Made by a program: the position numbers and the translations under genes. From positions 1-64,000 of the forward strand of contig NZ_JASCIQ010000029.1 in assembly GCF_029968035.1 (NCBI RefSeq): a DNA stretch of 64,000 bases, given 5' to 3'. Below the pieces are notes generated by a model, which saw nothing but the letters and a program-made list of their open reading frames with translations, ran no database searches and was not told the origin of the DNA. This DNA is from Streptomyces cavernicola. GTDB lineage: Bacteria; Actinomycetota; Actinomycetes; Streptomycetales; Streptomycetaceae. Each line of letters opens with the position of its first letter. The first letter of the stretch is position 1. Below are positions 1-8,957 of the stretch, piece after piece.

Positions 1-1
1 G

Positions 2-874
2 AAGGCCACTTCGAGCGCGGTGGTCGAGGAGCGCCCCGACGAGGGCCCGGTCCGCTCCGACGTCTCCGTCGACAACCCCGTCCCGGAGCCGCCGTTCTGG
101 GGCACGCGTGTCGTCAAGGGCATCCAGCTCAAGGAGTACGCGTCCTGGCTGGACGAGGGCGCCCTGTTCAAGGGCCAGTGGGGCCTCAAGCAGGCCCGCA
201 CCGGCGACGGCCCCACCTACGAGGAGCTCGTCGAGACCGAGGGCCGCCCCCGCCTGCGCGGCTGGCTGGACCAGCTGCAGACCAAGAACCAGCTGGAAGC
301 CGCCGTCGTCTACGGCTACTTCCCCTGCGTCTCCAAGGGCGACGACCTGATCCTCCTCGACGACGACGGCAACGAGCGCACCCGCTTCACCTTCCCGCGC
401 CAGCGCCGCGGCCGCCGCCTCTGCCTCGCGGACTTCTTCCGCCCGCAGGACTCCGGCGAGACCGACGTCGTCGGCCTCCAGGTCGTCACCGTAGGCTCCA
501 AGATCGGCGAAGCCACCGCCGAGCTCTTCGAGGCCAACTCCTACCGCGACTACCTCGAACTCCACGGCCTCTCCGTGCAGTTGGCCGAGGCCCTCGCCGA
601 GTACTGGCACGCCCGCGTCCGCGGCGAGCTCGGCTTCGCCGGCGAGGACCCCGACGAGATGCAGGGCATGTTCGACCTCAAGTACCGCGGCGCCCGTTTC
701 TCCCTCGGCTACGGCGCCTGCCCCGACCTGGAGGACCGCGCGAAGATCGCCGACCTCCTGCAGCCGGAGCGCATCGGCGTCCAGCTCTCGGAGGAGTTCC
801 AGCTCCACCCCGAGCAGTCCACGGACGCGATCGTGATCCATCACCCTGAGGCGAAGTACTTCAACGCTCGGTAG
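2..874 (+). CDS. metH: Cobalamin-dependent methionine synthase, C-terminal part (partial)
   Basis: This is the 3' end of a gene that begins upstream of the window; the reading frame is open from base 2. The 290 visible residues match the C-terminal S-adenosylmethionine-binding activation domain of B12-dependent methionine synthase, with the family signatures VGLQVVTVG, EAxAELFEANSYRDYLELHG and the RFSLGYGACPDLEDR segment that contacts SAM. The enzyme transfers the methyl group of 5-methyltetrahydrofolate to homocysteine through methylcobalamin. This domain allows reductive remethylation when cob(II)alamin forms. The catalytic and B12-binding domains lie outside the window. The next gene starts about 250 bases downstream after a dispersed-repeat segment, so the two are probably not tightly coupled. 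Confidence 0.95.
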   Translation, partial: KATSSAVVEERPDEGPVRSDVSVDNPVPEPPFWGTRVVKGIQLKEYASWLDEGALFKGQWGLKQARTGDGPTYEELVETEGRPRLRGWLDQLQTKNQLEAAVVYGYFPCVSKGDDLILLDDDGNERTRFTFPRQRRGRRLCLADFFRPQDSGETDVVGLQVVTVGSKIGEATAELFEANSYRDYLELHGLSVQLAEALAEYWHARVRGELGFAGEDPDEMQGMFDLKYRGARFSLGYGACPDLEDRAKIADLLQPERIGVQLSEEFQLHPEQSTDAIVIHHPEAKYFNAR

Positions 875-878
875 TCGG

Positions 879-957
879 CTCGGCCAAATCCAGCCCGTCC
901 GGCGTTTGAGGACGAGGCCGAAGGCCGAAAAGGGGGGTCTGGGGGCGCAGCCCCCAG
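879..957. repeat. Streptomyces-type dispersed intergenic repeat after metH
   Basis: The segment contains CCAGCCCGTCCGGCGTTTGA followed by a G-rich run and the 8-bp hairpin CTGGGGGC-gca-GCCCCCAG (939-957). The CCGTCCGGCG(T/C)TTGAGGA core recurs in inverted orientation at about 31974-32009 and 38411-38438. It is an intergenic repeat family common in Streptomyces. Here it may also act as the metH terminator, since the hairpin lies 65 bases after the stop. Confidence 0.7.
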
Positions 958-1065
958 CACCGAGCCCCGTACAAGCCAAACGTGCGTGCCGCAGCACATA
1001 CCCACAGGCAATCCAGCGAAGCGCGACGTACACTTGTCGGTCCAGCGCAGGCCGGTCGGCCGCAG

Positions 1066-1083
1066 CGCGGGGTGCACCCCGCG
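1066..1083. promoter_or_regulatory. 18-bp perfect palindrome upstream of the HAD gene
   Basis: CGCGGGGTGCACCCCGCG is a perfect palindrome 45 bases before the ATG of the HAD hydrolase gene. It could be an operator for a dimeric repressor or an mRNA hairpin; no regulator is identified. Confidence 0.3.
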
Positions 1084-1128
1084 ACGTGTGTCGACCGGCC
1101 TTCTCGTCCCTTACGGAGGTGTGCCCGG

Positions 1129-1833
1129 ATGACCAGTACGGTCCCCGCAGTCGGTACCCGAACGGCCGAAGGCTCTGCGCTGCAGGCCGTGCTCCTCGAC
1201 ATGGACGGCACGTTGGTCGACACCGAGGGCTTCTGGTGGGACGCCGAGGTCGAGGTCTTCGCACAGCTCGGCCACGCCCTCGACGAGTCCTGGCGGCACG
1301 TCGTGGTCGGCGGCCCGATGACCCGCAGCGCCGGCTTCCTCATCGAGGCCACCGGAGCCGACATCACCCTGCCCGAGCTGAGCGTGCTGCTCAACGACGG
1401 CTTCGAGGACCGCATCAGCCGAGCCCTCCCGCTGATGCCGGGCGCCGCCCGCCTGCTCGCCGAACTGGCCACGCACGACGTGCCCACCGCCCTGGTCTCC
1501 GCCTCCCACCGCCGCATCATCGACCGCGTCCTGGACTCCCTCGGCCCGCAGCACTTCGCCCTCACCGTCGCGGGCGACGAGGTCGAGCGCACCAAGCCGC
1601 ACCCCGAGCCGTACCTCCGCGCCGCCGCCGGGCTCGGTGTCGACCCCGCGCGCTGCGCCGTCGTCGAGGACACCGCCACCGGGGTCGCCGCCGCCGAGGC
1701 CGCCGGCTGCCGCGTCGTCGCCGTGCCCTCGGTCGCCCCCATCGCCCCCGCCGGAGGCCGTACGGTCGTCTCCTCCTTGGAGGACGTCGACCTGCCGTTC
1801 CTCCGCGACCTGGTCCGGTTCCCCCTCAACTGA
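1129..1833 (+). CDS. HAD superfamily phosphatase (beta-phosphoglucomutase-like subfamily)
   Basis: A 234-residue cytoplasmic haloacid dehalogenase-fold hydrolase. Motif I is LLDMDGTLVDTE with nucleophile D24 and acid/base D26. Motif II lies in TALVSASHR, and motifs III/IV are the K of ERTKPHPEPYL and VVEDTATGVAAAEAAG. The helical cap between motifs I and II (roughly residues 35-100) is typical of the DhaK/beta-phosphoglucomutase-like group, which acts on sugar phosphates and other small phosphomonoesters. The ATG at 1129 is chosen because GGAGG lies about 8 bases upstream; an in-frame extension to 982 is rich in unlikely residues. The substrate cannot be read from the sequence. In Streptomyces a HAD gene often follows metH, but no functional link is known to me. 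Confidence 0.85.
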   Translation: MTSTVPAVGTRTAEGSALQAVLLDMDGTLVDTEGFWWDAEVEVFAQLGHALDESWRHVVVGGPMTRSAGFLIEATGADITLPELSVLLNDGFEDRISRALPLMPGAARLLAELATHDVPTALVSASHRRIIDRVLDSLGPQHFALTVAGDEVERTKPHPEPYLRAAAGLGVDPARCAVVEDTATGVAAAEAAGCRVVAVPSVAPIAPAGGRTVVSSLEDVDLPFLRDLVRFPLN

Positions 1834-2198
1834 CCCCGGCGCGGCGGACTGCCCCGTATGGCGGGAGTTCACCCCACAAGAGACTTCCGTACGTGAGCTT
1901 TGTCACGGAAGTGCCGGTCGACAAGATCCGCCCGATGTGCTGGAACCCTTACAGGGCAAGGGACTTGCGTGACCTTGTGTCCTGATTCATCGCCGGGTGC
2001 ACGAAAACTTCCCCGGATAGGTATTCGTTGCGTCCACATCCGCTGTCACAGCGTGATTACCGTCCAACTCCGGGCGTCTCCAGCGTTCCTGACAGCGCGG
2101 ACTAATCTCGTCGCGAGAACATCGCACCGACTCCCGCGCCTCCCCGACCCACCCCTGTCGCGGAGCCCGCGGGAAACGAACGTTGGAGAAATCCGAGC
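1834..2198. other. Intergenic region, HAD gene to first binding protein
   Basis: This 365-base gap has no convincing gene. It contains an inverted repeat ACTTCCGT (1883-1890) and ACGGAAGT (1905-1912) with a 14-base spacer, which could be the HAD terminator or an operator. The ribosome-binding site of the next gene (GGAGAAA) is at its end. It presumably holds the promoter of the two binding-protein genes, but I could not identify -35/-10 boxes with confidence. Confidence 0.4.
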
Positions 2199-3806
2199 AT
2201 GAACCGCAAGACCCTGGTGCTGCCGGCTGCCCTCGGCCTGCTCGCCCCGGTCCTCGCCGCCTGCGGCGCGACGGACGGCGGCGACAAGAGCGACGAGGCG
2301 ATCGTCGTCGGCACCACCGACCGGTTCTCGACCTCCGGCGGCACCCCGGCCCCCTTCGACCCGGCGTACGCGTACGACGCGAGCTCCTGGAACGTCCTCA
2401 GGCAGACCGTGCAGACCCTGATGCACCTGCCCCGCGGCGGCGGCGAACCCGAACCCGAGGCGGCCGAGCGCTGCGGCTTCAGCGACAACGCCAACGAACG
2501 CTTCGAGTGCACGCTCCGCAGCGGACTCAAGTTCTCCGACGGCCGCGAGATGACCGCCGACGACGTGAAGTTCTCCATCGAACGCGTCCTCGCCATCAAG
2601 GACAAGAACGGCCCCTCTGGCCTCCTCGCCAACATCGACGCCGTCGAGACCAGCGGCGAACGCAAGGTGATCTTCCACCTCAAGGCCGCCGACGCCACCT
2701 TCCCGTACAAGCTGGCCACCCCCGCCGCCGGCATCGTCAACCCCGAGGCGTACGACGCGAACGGCCTGCGCGAAGGCTTCGACATCGACGCCTCCGGGCC
2801 GTACACCCTCAAGACCGAGGTCGAGAAGGACACCGTGGTGAAGGCCGTCTTCACCAAGAACCCTTACTACAAGGGCGAGTTGACGCCCAAGAGCGACAAC
2901 ACGATCGAGCTGCGCTCCTTCGACGACGCCGACGCCATGGGGGAGTCCCTGAAGAGCGGCGGCATCGACATGATGGCTCGCACGGTCGACCCCGAGCAGA
3001 TCCAGACCCTCGCGGCGAACGCCGACGACAAGATCGACGTCGTCGAGATGCCCGGCCTCGAAATGCGCTACCTCGGCTTCGACACCGACGCCCCCGCCGT
3101 CAAGAGCAAGGCCGTCCGCCAGGCCATGGCCCAGCTCGTCGACCGCGGAGAGATCACCTCCAAGGTGTACGGCGCCGCCGCCGAGCCCCTCTACTCCCTC
3201 GTCCCGGCCACCATCACCGGGCACACCAACTCCTTCTTCAACGAGTACGGCGAGCCCAGCACCGCCAAGGCTCGCGCCCTGCTCGACAAGGCCGGCGTGC
3301 ACACCCCGGTCAAGCTCACCCTCAACTACACGACGGACCACTACGGCCCCGGCACCAAGGCCGAGTTCGAGATCCTGCAGAAGCAGCTCAACGACTCCGG
3401 CCTGTTCGACGTGGACATCAAGGGCGCCGACTGGCTGAAGTTCCGCCCCGACGAACTCGAAGGCAAGTACGCCGTCTACGGCATGGGCTGGTTCCCCGAC
3501 TTCCCCGACGCCGACAACTTCATCGCCCCGTTCCTCGACAAGGACAACTTCCTCGCCTCGCCGTACGCGAACAGCAGGATCCGCAACACCCTGATTCCCG
3601 AGTCCCGGCAGGAGACCGACCGCCTCTCCGCGGCCGAGCCCATCGAGGACGTCCAGGACATCGTCGCCGAGGACGTGCCGGTCCTCCCGCTCTGGCAGGG
3701 CAAGCAGTACGTCGCCGCCCGCGACGACATCACCGGCGTCGAATGGGCCCTCAACTCCTCGTCCAACATGCAGCTCTGGGAGCTCGGCCGCGGCGTCGGC
3801 GCCTGA
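2199..3806 (+). CDS. ABC transporter family-5 solute-binding lipoprotein (oligopeptide/dipeptide type), copy 1
   Basis: A 535-residue extracytoplasmic lipoprotein. A short signal peptide ends in the lipobox LAAC (Cys 22), so the mature protein is membrane-anchored. The body has the family-5 (DppA/OppA) pattern: ECTLRSGLKFSDGREMTADDVKFSIERVL near residue 110, SGPYTLK and the C-terminal DVPVLPLWQGKQY. These receptors deliver peptides, nickel, opines or related solutes to a permease-ATPase complex. No permease or ATPase gene lies in the window, so the transporter partner is encoded elsewhere or the protein has become a sensor. The gene immediately downstream encodes a close paralogue, suggesting tandem duplication. 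Confidence 0.9.
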   Translation: MNRKTLVLPAALGLLAPVLAACGATDGGDKSDEAIVVGTTDRFSTSGGTPAPFDPAYAYDASSWNVLRQTVQTLMHLPRGGGEPEPEAAERCGFSDNANERFECTLRSGLKFSDGREMTADDVKFSIERVLAIKDKNGPSGLLANIDAVETSGERKVIFHLKAADATFPYKLATPAAGIVNPEAYDANGLREGFDIDASGPYTLKTEVEKDTVVKAVFTKNPYYKGELTPKSDNTIELRSFDDADAMGESLKSGGIDMMARTVDPEQIQTLAANADDKIDVVEMPGLEMRYLGFDTDAPAVKSKAVRQAMAQLVDRGEITSKVYGAAAEPLYSLVPATITGHTNSFFNEYGEPSTAKARALLDKAGVHTPVKLTLNYTTDHYGPGTKAEFEILQKQLNDSGLFDVDIKGADWLKFRPDELEGKYAVYGMGWFPDFPDADNFIAPFLDKDNFLASPYANSRIRNTLIPESRQETDRLSAAEPIEDVQDIVAEDVPVLPLWQGKQYVAARDDITGVEWALNSSSNMQLWELGRGVGA

Positions 3807-3908
3807 CCCCGACCCCGTACCCACGACTCCCCGCGGCACCCCCGCGCCCCAACCCCCTTGCACACAGCACCACTTGAACCACTGCGCACCGAAGGAACGA
3901 AGAACCAC

Positions 3909-5495
3909 GTGAACCAGCGCACCCGGCGGTACGCCCCGTTCCTCGCGGCCGGACTCGCCGCCGCCACCCTGCTCACCGGCTGCGGCACCGACAAGGGCGA
4001 CGCCGCCGGAGCCGCCGGCGGCGTCGTCATGGGCATGTCCGACTCGGTCCTCGCCACCGACCCCGCCGCCGGCTACGACCCCGGCTCGTGGCTCCTCTTC
4101 AACAACGTCTTCCAGTCACTGCTCAGCTTCCCCAAGGGCGGCACGCAGCCCGAGCCGGACGCGGCCAAGGAGTGCGGCTTCACCGACGCCCACACCCGCG
4201 TCTTCCGCTGCACCCTGCGCTCCGGCCTGAAATTCAGCAACGGCAACGCGCTGACCTCGAAGGACGTCAAGTACTCCTTCGACCGCACCCGCGAGATCAA
4301 CTCCGCGGACGGCCCGGCCACCGCCATGCTCTCCTCCATCGACCACGTCGAGACACCCGACGCCCGAACCGTCGTCTTCCGCCTCAAGGTCCCCGACGCC
4401 ACCTTCCCCAGCAAGATCGCCTCCGGCGCCGGCTCCATCGTCGACCACCGCGAGTACCCGTACGACAAGCTCCGCAGCGACCACAAGGCCGTCGGCTCCG
4501 GGCCCTACACCCTGCAGTCCTTCACCGACGAACAGGCGGTGTTCAAGGCCAACACCAAGTACCGCGGCCCCGCCGAGCGCAAGAACTCCGCACTCACCCT
4601 GAAGTTCTTCCACGACGACCAGAAGAAGCTGAAGCAGGCCATCCTCGACGGCGACATCGACCTCGCCTACCGCGGCCTCGCCGCCGAGGACATAGCCGAC
4701 ATCGAGCGGCGGGGCGACGAGTCCGGCGTCGAGGTCGTCGAGGGCTCCAGCGCCGAGGCCCACCACCTCGTCTTCAACATGGACCACCCCGTCGTCGGCA
4801 AGCCCGGCGTCCGCAAGGCCCTCGCCTACCTCCTCGACCGCGACGCCCTCGTCGACCAGGTCTACGACGGCACCGCGACCCCGCTGTACTCGATCATCCC
4901 GTCCGGCATCACCGGCCACACCACCCCGTTCTTCGACACGTACGGCGCCCGCCCCCAGGGCGACAAGGCCGCCGCCGCCCTCCGCGAGGACGGCGTCCGC
5001 GGCAAGGTCGACCTGACCCTGTGGGCCACCCCCTCCCGCTACGGACCCGCCACCGTCCAGGAGTTCAAGGCCATCGCCGACCAGCTCAACGACAGCGGCC
5101 TCTTCGACGCCAAGGTCGAGTCCGTGCCGTTCCAGCAGTACGAGAAGGACATCAAGGCCGGAAAGTACGGCGTCTACGTCAAGGGCTGGATCCCCGACTA
5201 CCCGGACCCCGACAACTTCACCCAGCCGTTCTTCGGCCACGACAACGTGCTGCAGAACAACTACACGAACCGGACGATCACCGGCCGGATCATCCCCGAG
5301 ACCGCAGCCGCGAGCGAACGCTCCGCCACCGCGAAGGACTTCGAGGAACTCCAGGAGATCGTCGCCGACGAACTGCCCCTCCTCCCCGTCTGGCAGGGCA
5401 AGCAGTACGCCGTGACCTCCGACCGCGTCACCGGCGTCGAATGGTGCCTCGACGCCTCCACCGTCTTCCGCTTCTGGGAACTCGAGAAGCACTGA
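3909..5495 (+). CDS. ABC transporter family-5 solute-binding lipoprotein, copy 2
   Basis: A 528-residue paralogue of the preceding gene, about 100 bases downstream and probably in the same operon. The GTG at 3909 is preferred because GAAGGAACGAAG lies just upstream and the product then begins with a proper signal peptide ending in the lipobox LLTGC (Cys 22). Shared blocks with copy 1 include RCTLRSGLKFSNGNALTSKDVKYSFDR, TGHTTPFF, NDSGLFD and LPVWQGKQYA. The extra upstream residues of the longer frame would spoil the signal peptide. Ligand unknown. A strong hairpin terminator follows at 5525-5558. Confidence 0.88.
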   Translation: MNQRTRRYAPFLAAGLAAATLLTGCGTDKGDAAGAAGGVVMGMSDSVLATDPAAGYDPGSWLLFNNVFQSLLSFPKGGTQPEPDAAKECGFTDAHTRVFRCTLRSGLKFSNGNALTSKDVKYSFDRTREINSADGPATAMLSSIDHVETPDARTVVFRLKVPDATFPSKIASGAGSIVDHREYPYDKLRSDHKAVGSGPYTLQSFTDEQAVFKANTKYRGPAERKNSALTLKFFHDDQKKLKQAILDGDIDLAYRGLAAEDIADIERRGDESGVEVVEGSSAEAHHLVFNMDHPVVGKPGVRKALAYLLDRDALVDQVYDGTATPLYSIIPSGITGHTTPFFDTYGARPQGDKAAAALREDGVRGKVDLTLWATPSRYGPATVQEFKAIADQLNDSGLFDAKVESVPFQQYEKDIKAGKYGVYVKGWIPDYPDPDNFTQPFFGHDNVLQNNYTNRTITGRIIPETAAASERSATAKDFEELQEIVADELPLLPVWQGKQYAVTSDRVTGVEWCLDASTVFRFWELEKH

Positions 5496-5524
5496 CCGAC
5501 ACCGCTGCACACGACGACGCACGA

Positions 5525-5558
5525 CGACGGCCCGGGGCGCACCCGCCCCGGGCCGTCG
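5525..5558. terminator. Bidirectional hairpin terminator
   Basis: CGACGGCCCGGGGCG and CGCCCCGGGCCGTCG form a perfect 15-bp stem with a CACC loop. It lies between the convergent binding-protein and response-regulator genes, so it can serve both strands. No T-tract follows, as is usual in Streptomyces. Confidence 0.85.
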
Positions 5559-5575
5559 CACGTACACCACGCTCT

Positions 5576-6247
5576 CTACTGCGCGCCGGGCCGCACCAGA
5601 CCGCTCTCGTACGCGTACACCGCCGCCTGCACCCGGTCCCGCAGGCCCAGCTTCGTCAGCACATGCCCCACATGCGTCTTCACCGTCGTCTCGCTGACGA
5701 ACAGATCTGCCGCGATCTCCGCGTTCGACAGGCCCCGCGCCACCAGCTTCAGCACCTCGACCTCACGCTCGGTCAACGTGTGCAGCGTGTCCGGCACCGG
5801 CTCCTCACCAGACGGCAGATGCCCCGCGTACTTGTCGAGCAGCCGACGCGTGATGCTCGGCGCCAGCATCGCCTCACCCGCCGCGACCACCCGGATCGCC
5901 TGCACCAGCTCGGTGGCCGGAGCGTCCTTCAGGAGGAAGCCGCTGGCGCCCGCCCGCAACGCCTCCACCACGTACTCGTCGAGATCGAACGTCGTCAGGA
6001 CGAGGACCTTCGCCGGACCGTCCCGCTCCGGACCCGTGATCTGCCTGGTCGCCTCCACCCCGTCCATCCGCGGCATCCGGATGTCCATGAGCACGACGTC
6101 CGGCTGCAGCGCCCGCACCTGATCCAGGGCCTGCAGCCCGTCACCCGCCTCACCGACGACCGCCAGATCCTGCTCGGCCTCCAGGATCATCCGGAATCCG
6201 GTGCGCAGCAGCGGCTGGTCGTCGACCAACAGGACGCGGATCGCCAC
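5576..6247 (-). CDS. NarL/FixJ-family response regulator (orphan)
   Basis: A 223-residue two-component response regulator. The receiver domain (about residues 1-120) has the acidic pair D9/D10, the phosphoacceptor D55 in VVLMDIRMPRMDG and the conserved K of FLLKDAP. The C-terminal LuxR-type helix-turn-helix (about 155-215) reads LTEREVEVLKLVARGLSNAEI and VSETTVKTHVGHVL. On phosphorylation it should bind DNA as a dimer and activate or repress target promoters. The GTG at 6247 begins the canonical MAIRVLLVDD start. No histidine kinase gene is adjacent; the only kinase in the window (59012-60151) is over 50 kb away and of a different usual pairing. Targets are unknown. Confidence 0.9.
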   Translation of the reverse strand: MAIRVLLVDDQPLLRTGFRMILEAEQDLAVVGEAGDGLQALDQVRALQPDVVLMDIRMPRMDGVEATRQITGPERDGPAKVLVLTTFDLDEYVVEALRAGASGFLLKDAPATELVQAIRVVAAGEAMLAPSITRRLLDKYAGHLPSGEEPVPDTLHTLTEREVEVLKLVARGLSNAEIAADLFVSETTVKTHVGHVLTKLGLRDRVQAAVYAYESGLVRPGAQ

Positions 6248-6267
6248 GAGAATCTCCTTCGAGAGGT

Positions 6268-7161
6268 CTAGGCCTGGCCGCCCATTCTGCCCTGCTCACC
6301 TGTGCCGGAGCCGGGCGCCCCGACCTGAAGGGGATACGGCGGGGGAGTCCCCCCGAATTCCGGGCAAACCGCCTGATGGTCGCACCAGCCGCACAACTTC
6401 GTACGCCGCGGCCGCCAGTCACCCGACTCCGTCGCCTGCCGGATCGCATCCCACAACGCGTGCAACTTCCGCTCCACCCGCTCCAGATCCGCCGGCACCG
6501 GGTCGTACGTCAGCACATCGCCGCTGCCCAGATACACCAGCTGCAGCCGACGCGGCACCACACCCTTCAGCCGCCACACCACCAGGGCGTAGAACTTCAT
6601 CTGGAACAGCGCGCCCTCCGCGTACTCGGGCCGGGGCGCCTTTCCCGTCTTGTAGTCGACGATGCGGACCTCGCCCGTCGGCGCCACGTCCACCCGGTCG
6701 ATGATGCCGCGCAGCTTCAGGCCCGACTCCAGCTCGGCCTCCACGAACAGCTCCCGCTCGGCCGGCTCCAGGCGCGTCGGGTCCTCCAGCGTGAACCAGC
6801 GCTCCACCAGCGCCTCGGCCTGCGCCAGCCACTCGGCCATCCGCCGGCCCGCGTCCGCCTCGCCCGCGTCCCCGAACAACTCCGCCAACTCCGGCTTGGC
6901 CGCCCGCAGTCGGTCCCACTGGCCGGGCAGCAGGGACTTCGCGGCCGGTGGCGTCCGCTCGGCCGCCGGCGCGTCGAAGAGCCGCTCGAGCACGGCATGC
7001 ACCAACGTCCCGCGCGTGGCCGCCTCGCTCGGCTTCTCCGGCAGCTTGTCGATCACCCGGAAGCGATAGAGCAGCGGGCACTGCATGAAGTCGCTCGCCC
7101 GGGACGGCGAGAGCGACGCCGGGGGGACTGCGGCCACGGCAGCGGCGGTGCTGTTTTCCAT
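6268..7161 (-). CDS. RecB-family PD-(D/E)XK exonuclease with Fe-S cysteines
   Basis: A 297-residue nuclease of the RecB/AddB/Cas4 fold. Visible motifs are GTLVHAVLERLF (the GxxxH motif), GIIDRVD and VRIVDYKTGK, which together supply the metal-binding His, Asp and the D-x-K catalytic core. Cysteines in QCPLLYRF near the N-terminus and in CGWCDHQAVCP near the C-terminus match the four-Cys iron-sulfur clasp of AddB- and Cas4-like enzymes. The ATG at 7161 gives MENSTAAAV. It is adjacent and antisense-upstream to the M50 protease and trmI, an arrangement I recall as conserved next to the proteasome locus in actinobacteria. A stand-alone role in DNA repair is likely but unproven; cas genes are absent. 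Confidence 0.85.
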   Translation of the reverse strand: MENSTAAAVAAVPPASLSPSRASDFMQCPLLYRFRVIDKLPEKPSEAATRGTLVHAVLERLFDAPAAERTPPAAKSLLPGQWDRLRAAKPELAELFGDAGEADAGRRMAEWLAQAEALVERWFTLEDPTRLEPAERELFVEAELESGLKLRGIIDRVDVAPTGEVRIVDYKTGKAPRPEYAEGALFQMKFYALVVWRLKGVVPRRLQLVYLGSGDVLTYDPVPADLERVERKLHALWDAIRQATESGDWRPRRTKLCGWCDHQAVCPEFGGTPPPYPLQVGAPGSGTGEQGRMGGQA

Positions 7162-7339
7162 GGAGAAGACCCTACGACCCGCCACTGACAGCGGCCGCAT
7201 ACCATCGACGTCACACCCTCCCGCACTGCATGATCAGAGAAGCAGCGGCTCACGGCGTCGCCCCGACGCGCCGGCCGGAAGACGGGCGGGCGCGTCACAC
7301 GGCGGCGGAAGACGCTTCGAACGAGGAGACAGGGTCACA

Positions 7340-8908
7340 GTGGACGAGAGCGGTCAGCCGCGCTCCCGGACCGGGGAAGCGGCCCCGGACACCGACGAGA
7401 GCACCCGGCGGGACCAGACCCGGCACGCCGACACCGAGCACACCGAGGCCACGCCGGCGGTCGAAGCTGCGCCCACGGCCGCCGAGCCCGCGCCCGACAC
7501 GTCCGCGGTGGACGAGTCCGCGAAGGACGAGCCTGAGAAGGACGAGCCCGAGAAGGACGAGCCCGAGAAGGACGAGCCCGAGAAGGACGAGCCGACGGCC
7601 GAGGCGGAAACGGGCACCGACACAGACACCGGCCCCGCCTCCGAGCCCGAGGCGAAGCCCGAGCCCACCCCCACCCCCGCGGCAGCCACCAGCCCCGCAC
7701 CCTCGCCCGCAGCACCCGCACCCGCACCCGCACCCGCACCCGCCCCCAAGCCCGAGCGCTCCCGAGGCGGCATCGTCATGGGGCGGATCTTCGGCGTCCC
7801 CATCCACGTCGCACCCAGCTGGTTCCTCGTCGCCGCTCTCATCACCTGGGTCTTCGGCGCCCAACTCGACCGGATCCTGCCCGAGCTCGGCGCCCTCCGC
7901 TACCTCGTCTCCCTCTTCTTCGCGGTCGCCTTCTACGCCTCCGTACTCGTCCACGAACTCGCCCACACCGTCGTCGCGTTGCGCTACAAGCTCCCCGTCC
8001 GACGCATCCAACTCCAGTTCTTCGGCGGCGTATCCGAGATCGAGAAAGAGTCCGAGACACCCGGCCGCGAGTTCATGCTCGCCTTCGTCGGCCCCCTCCT
8101 CTCCCTCGTCCTCACCGCCCTCTTCTACGCCGGCATGTACGTCGTCGAACCCGGCACCGTGCCCGGCGTCCTCATGGCCGGCCTGATGATCTCCAACCTC
8201 ATCGTGGCGATCTTCAACCTCCTGCCCGGACTGCCCCTCGACGGCGGCCGCATGCTCCGCGCCGTCGTCTGGAAGCTCACCGGCAAGCCCATGGCCGGCA
8301 CCGTCGCCGCCGCCTGGGTCGGCCGCGCCCTCGCCGTCGCCGTACTCATCGGACTCCCGCTCCTCACCCAGTCCGGCGCCCTCGGCGGCACCGCCCCCCG
8401 CAGCGTCGGCATGGAAACCGTCACCGACGCCCTGCTCGCCGCCATCCTCGCCGCCATCATCTGGACCGGCGCCGGCAACAGCCTCCGCATGGCCCGCCTG
8501 CGCGCCCACCTCCCGCAGCTTCAGGCCCGCACCCTCACCCGCCGCGCCGTCCCCGTCTCCTCCGACACCCCCCTCTCCGAGGCCCTCCGCCGCGCCAACG
8601 CCGCCGGCGCCCGCGCCCTCGTCGTCGTCGACACCGAAGGCGACGCCACCGCCGTCGTCCGCGAAGCCGCCATCGTCGGCGTCCCCGAACACCGCCGCCC
8701 CTGGGTCGCCGTCAGCGGACTCGCACAGGACCTCACCGCCGGCATGCGCGTCTCCGCCGACCTCGCAGGCGAAGACCTCATCGACACCCTCCGCGCCACC
8801 CCCGCCACCGAATACCTCGTCGTCGAACCCACCGGCGAGATCTACGGCGTACTCTCCACCGCCGACGTCGAGCGCGCCTTCGTCAAAGCCATGGCCCGCT
8901 CCAACTGA
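7340..8908 (+). CDS. Site-2 protease (M50 family) with acidic/proline-rich N-terminal region and CBS-like C-terminus
   Basis: A 522-residue polytopic membrane metalloprotease. The zinc motif HELAH is at residues 205-209, and the third ligand is D301 in NLLPGLPLDGGRML. The core is the short SpoIVFB/Rv2625c-type subgroup, and a CBS-like region (about 400-515) follows, ending in IYGVLSTADVERAF. The first ~145 residues are disordered: four EKDEP repeats, then TPTPAA and an (Ala-Pro)n run before the first membrane segment. The GTG at 7340 follows GGAGACAGG. Such proteases cleave membrane-embedded anti-sigma factors or other regulators; the substrate is unknown. The gene is divergent from the RecB-like nuclease and upstream of trmI. 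Confidence 0.88.
   Translation: MDESGQPRSRTGEAAPDTDESTRRDQTRHADTEHTEATPAVEAAPTAAEPAPDTSAVDESAKDEPEKDEPEKDEPEKDEPEKDEPTAEAETGTDTDTGPASEPEAKPEPTPTPAAATSPAPSPAAPAPAPAPAPAPKPERSRGGIVMGRIFGVPIHVAPSWFLVAALITWVFGAQLDRILPELGALRYLVSLFFAVAFYASVLVHELAHTVVALRYKLPVRRIQLQFFGGVSEIEKESETPGREFMLAFVGPLLSLVLTALFYAGMYVVEPGTVPGVLMAGLMISNLIVAIFNLLPGLPLDGGRMLRAVVWKLTGKPMAGTVAAAWVGRALAVAVLIGLPLLTQSGALGGTAPRSVGMETVTDALLAAILAAIIWTGAGNSLRMARLRAHLPQLQARTLTRRAVPVSSDTPLSEALRRANAAGARALVVVDTEGDATAVVREAAIVGVPEHRRPWVAVSGLAQDLTAGMRVSADLAGEDLIDTLRATPATEYLVVEPTGEIYGVLSTADVERAFVKAMARSN
7535..7594 (+). repeat. Four tandem 15-bp coding repeats (EKDEP)
   Basis: The unit GAGAAGGACGAGCCC starts at 7535, 7550, 7565 and 7580 and encodes EKDEP each time. 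It lies in the disordered N-terminal region of the M50 protease. Near-identical units in frame suggest recent slippage expansion. Confidence 0.9.
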
Positions 8909-8957
8909 CCCGAGCCGCCCGCCCACGCCCGTGGTCGGCCGCCCACGACCGGGCCGG

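Noticed and set aside
6268..7161. RecB-like Fe-S nuclease as a Cas4 gene
   Set aside because: The fold is shared, but there is no Cas1/Cas2 or array nearby and the position beside trmI is a housekeeping one.
7535..7594. Direct repeats resembling a CRISPR or regulatory array
   Set aside because: Units are contiguous 15-bp in-frame codon repeats with no spacers; no cas genes.
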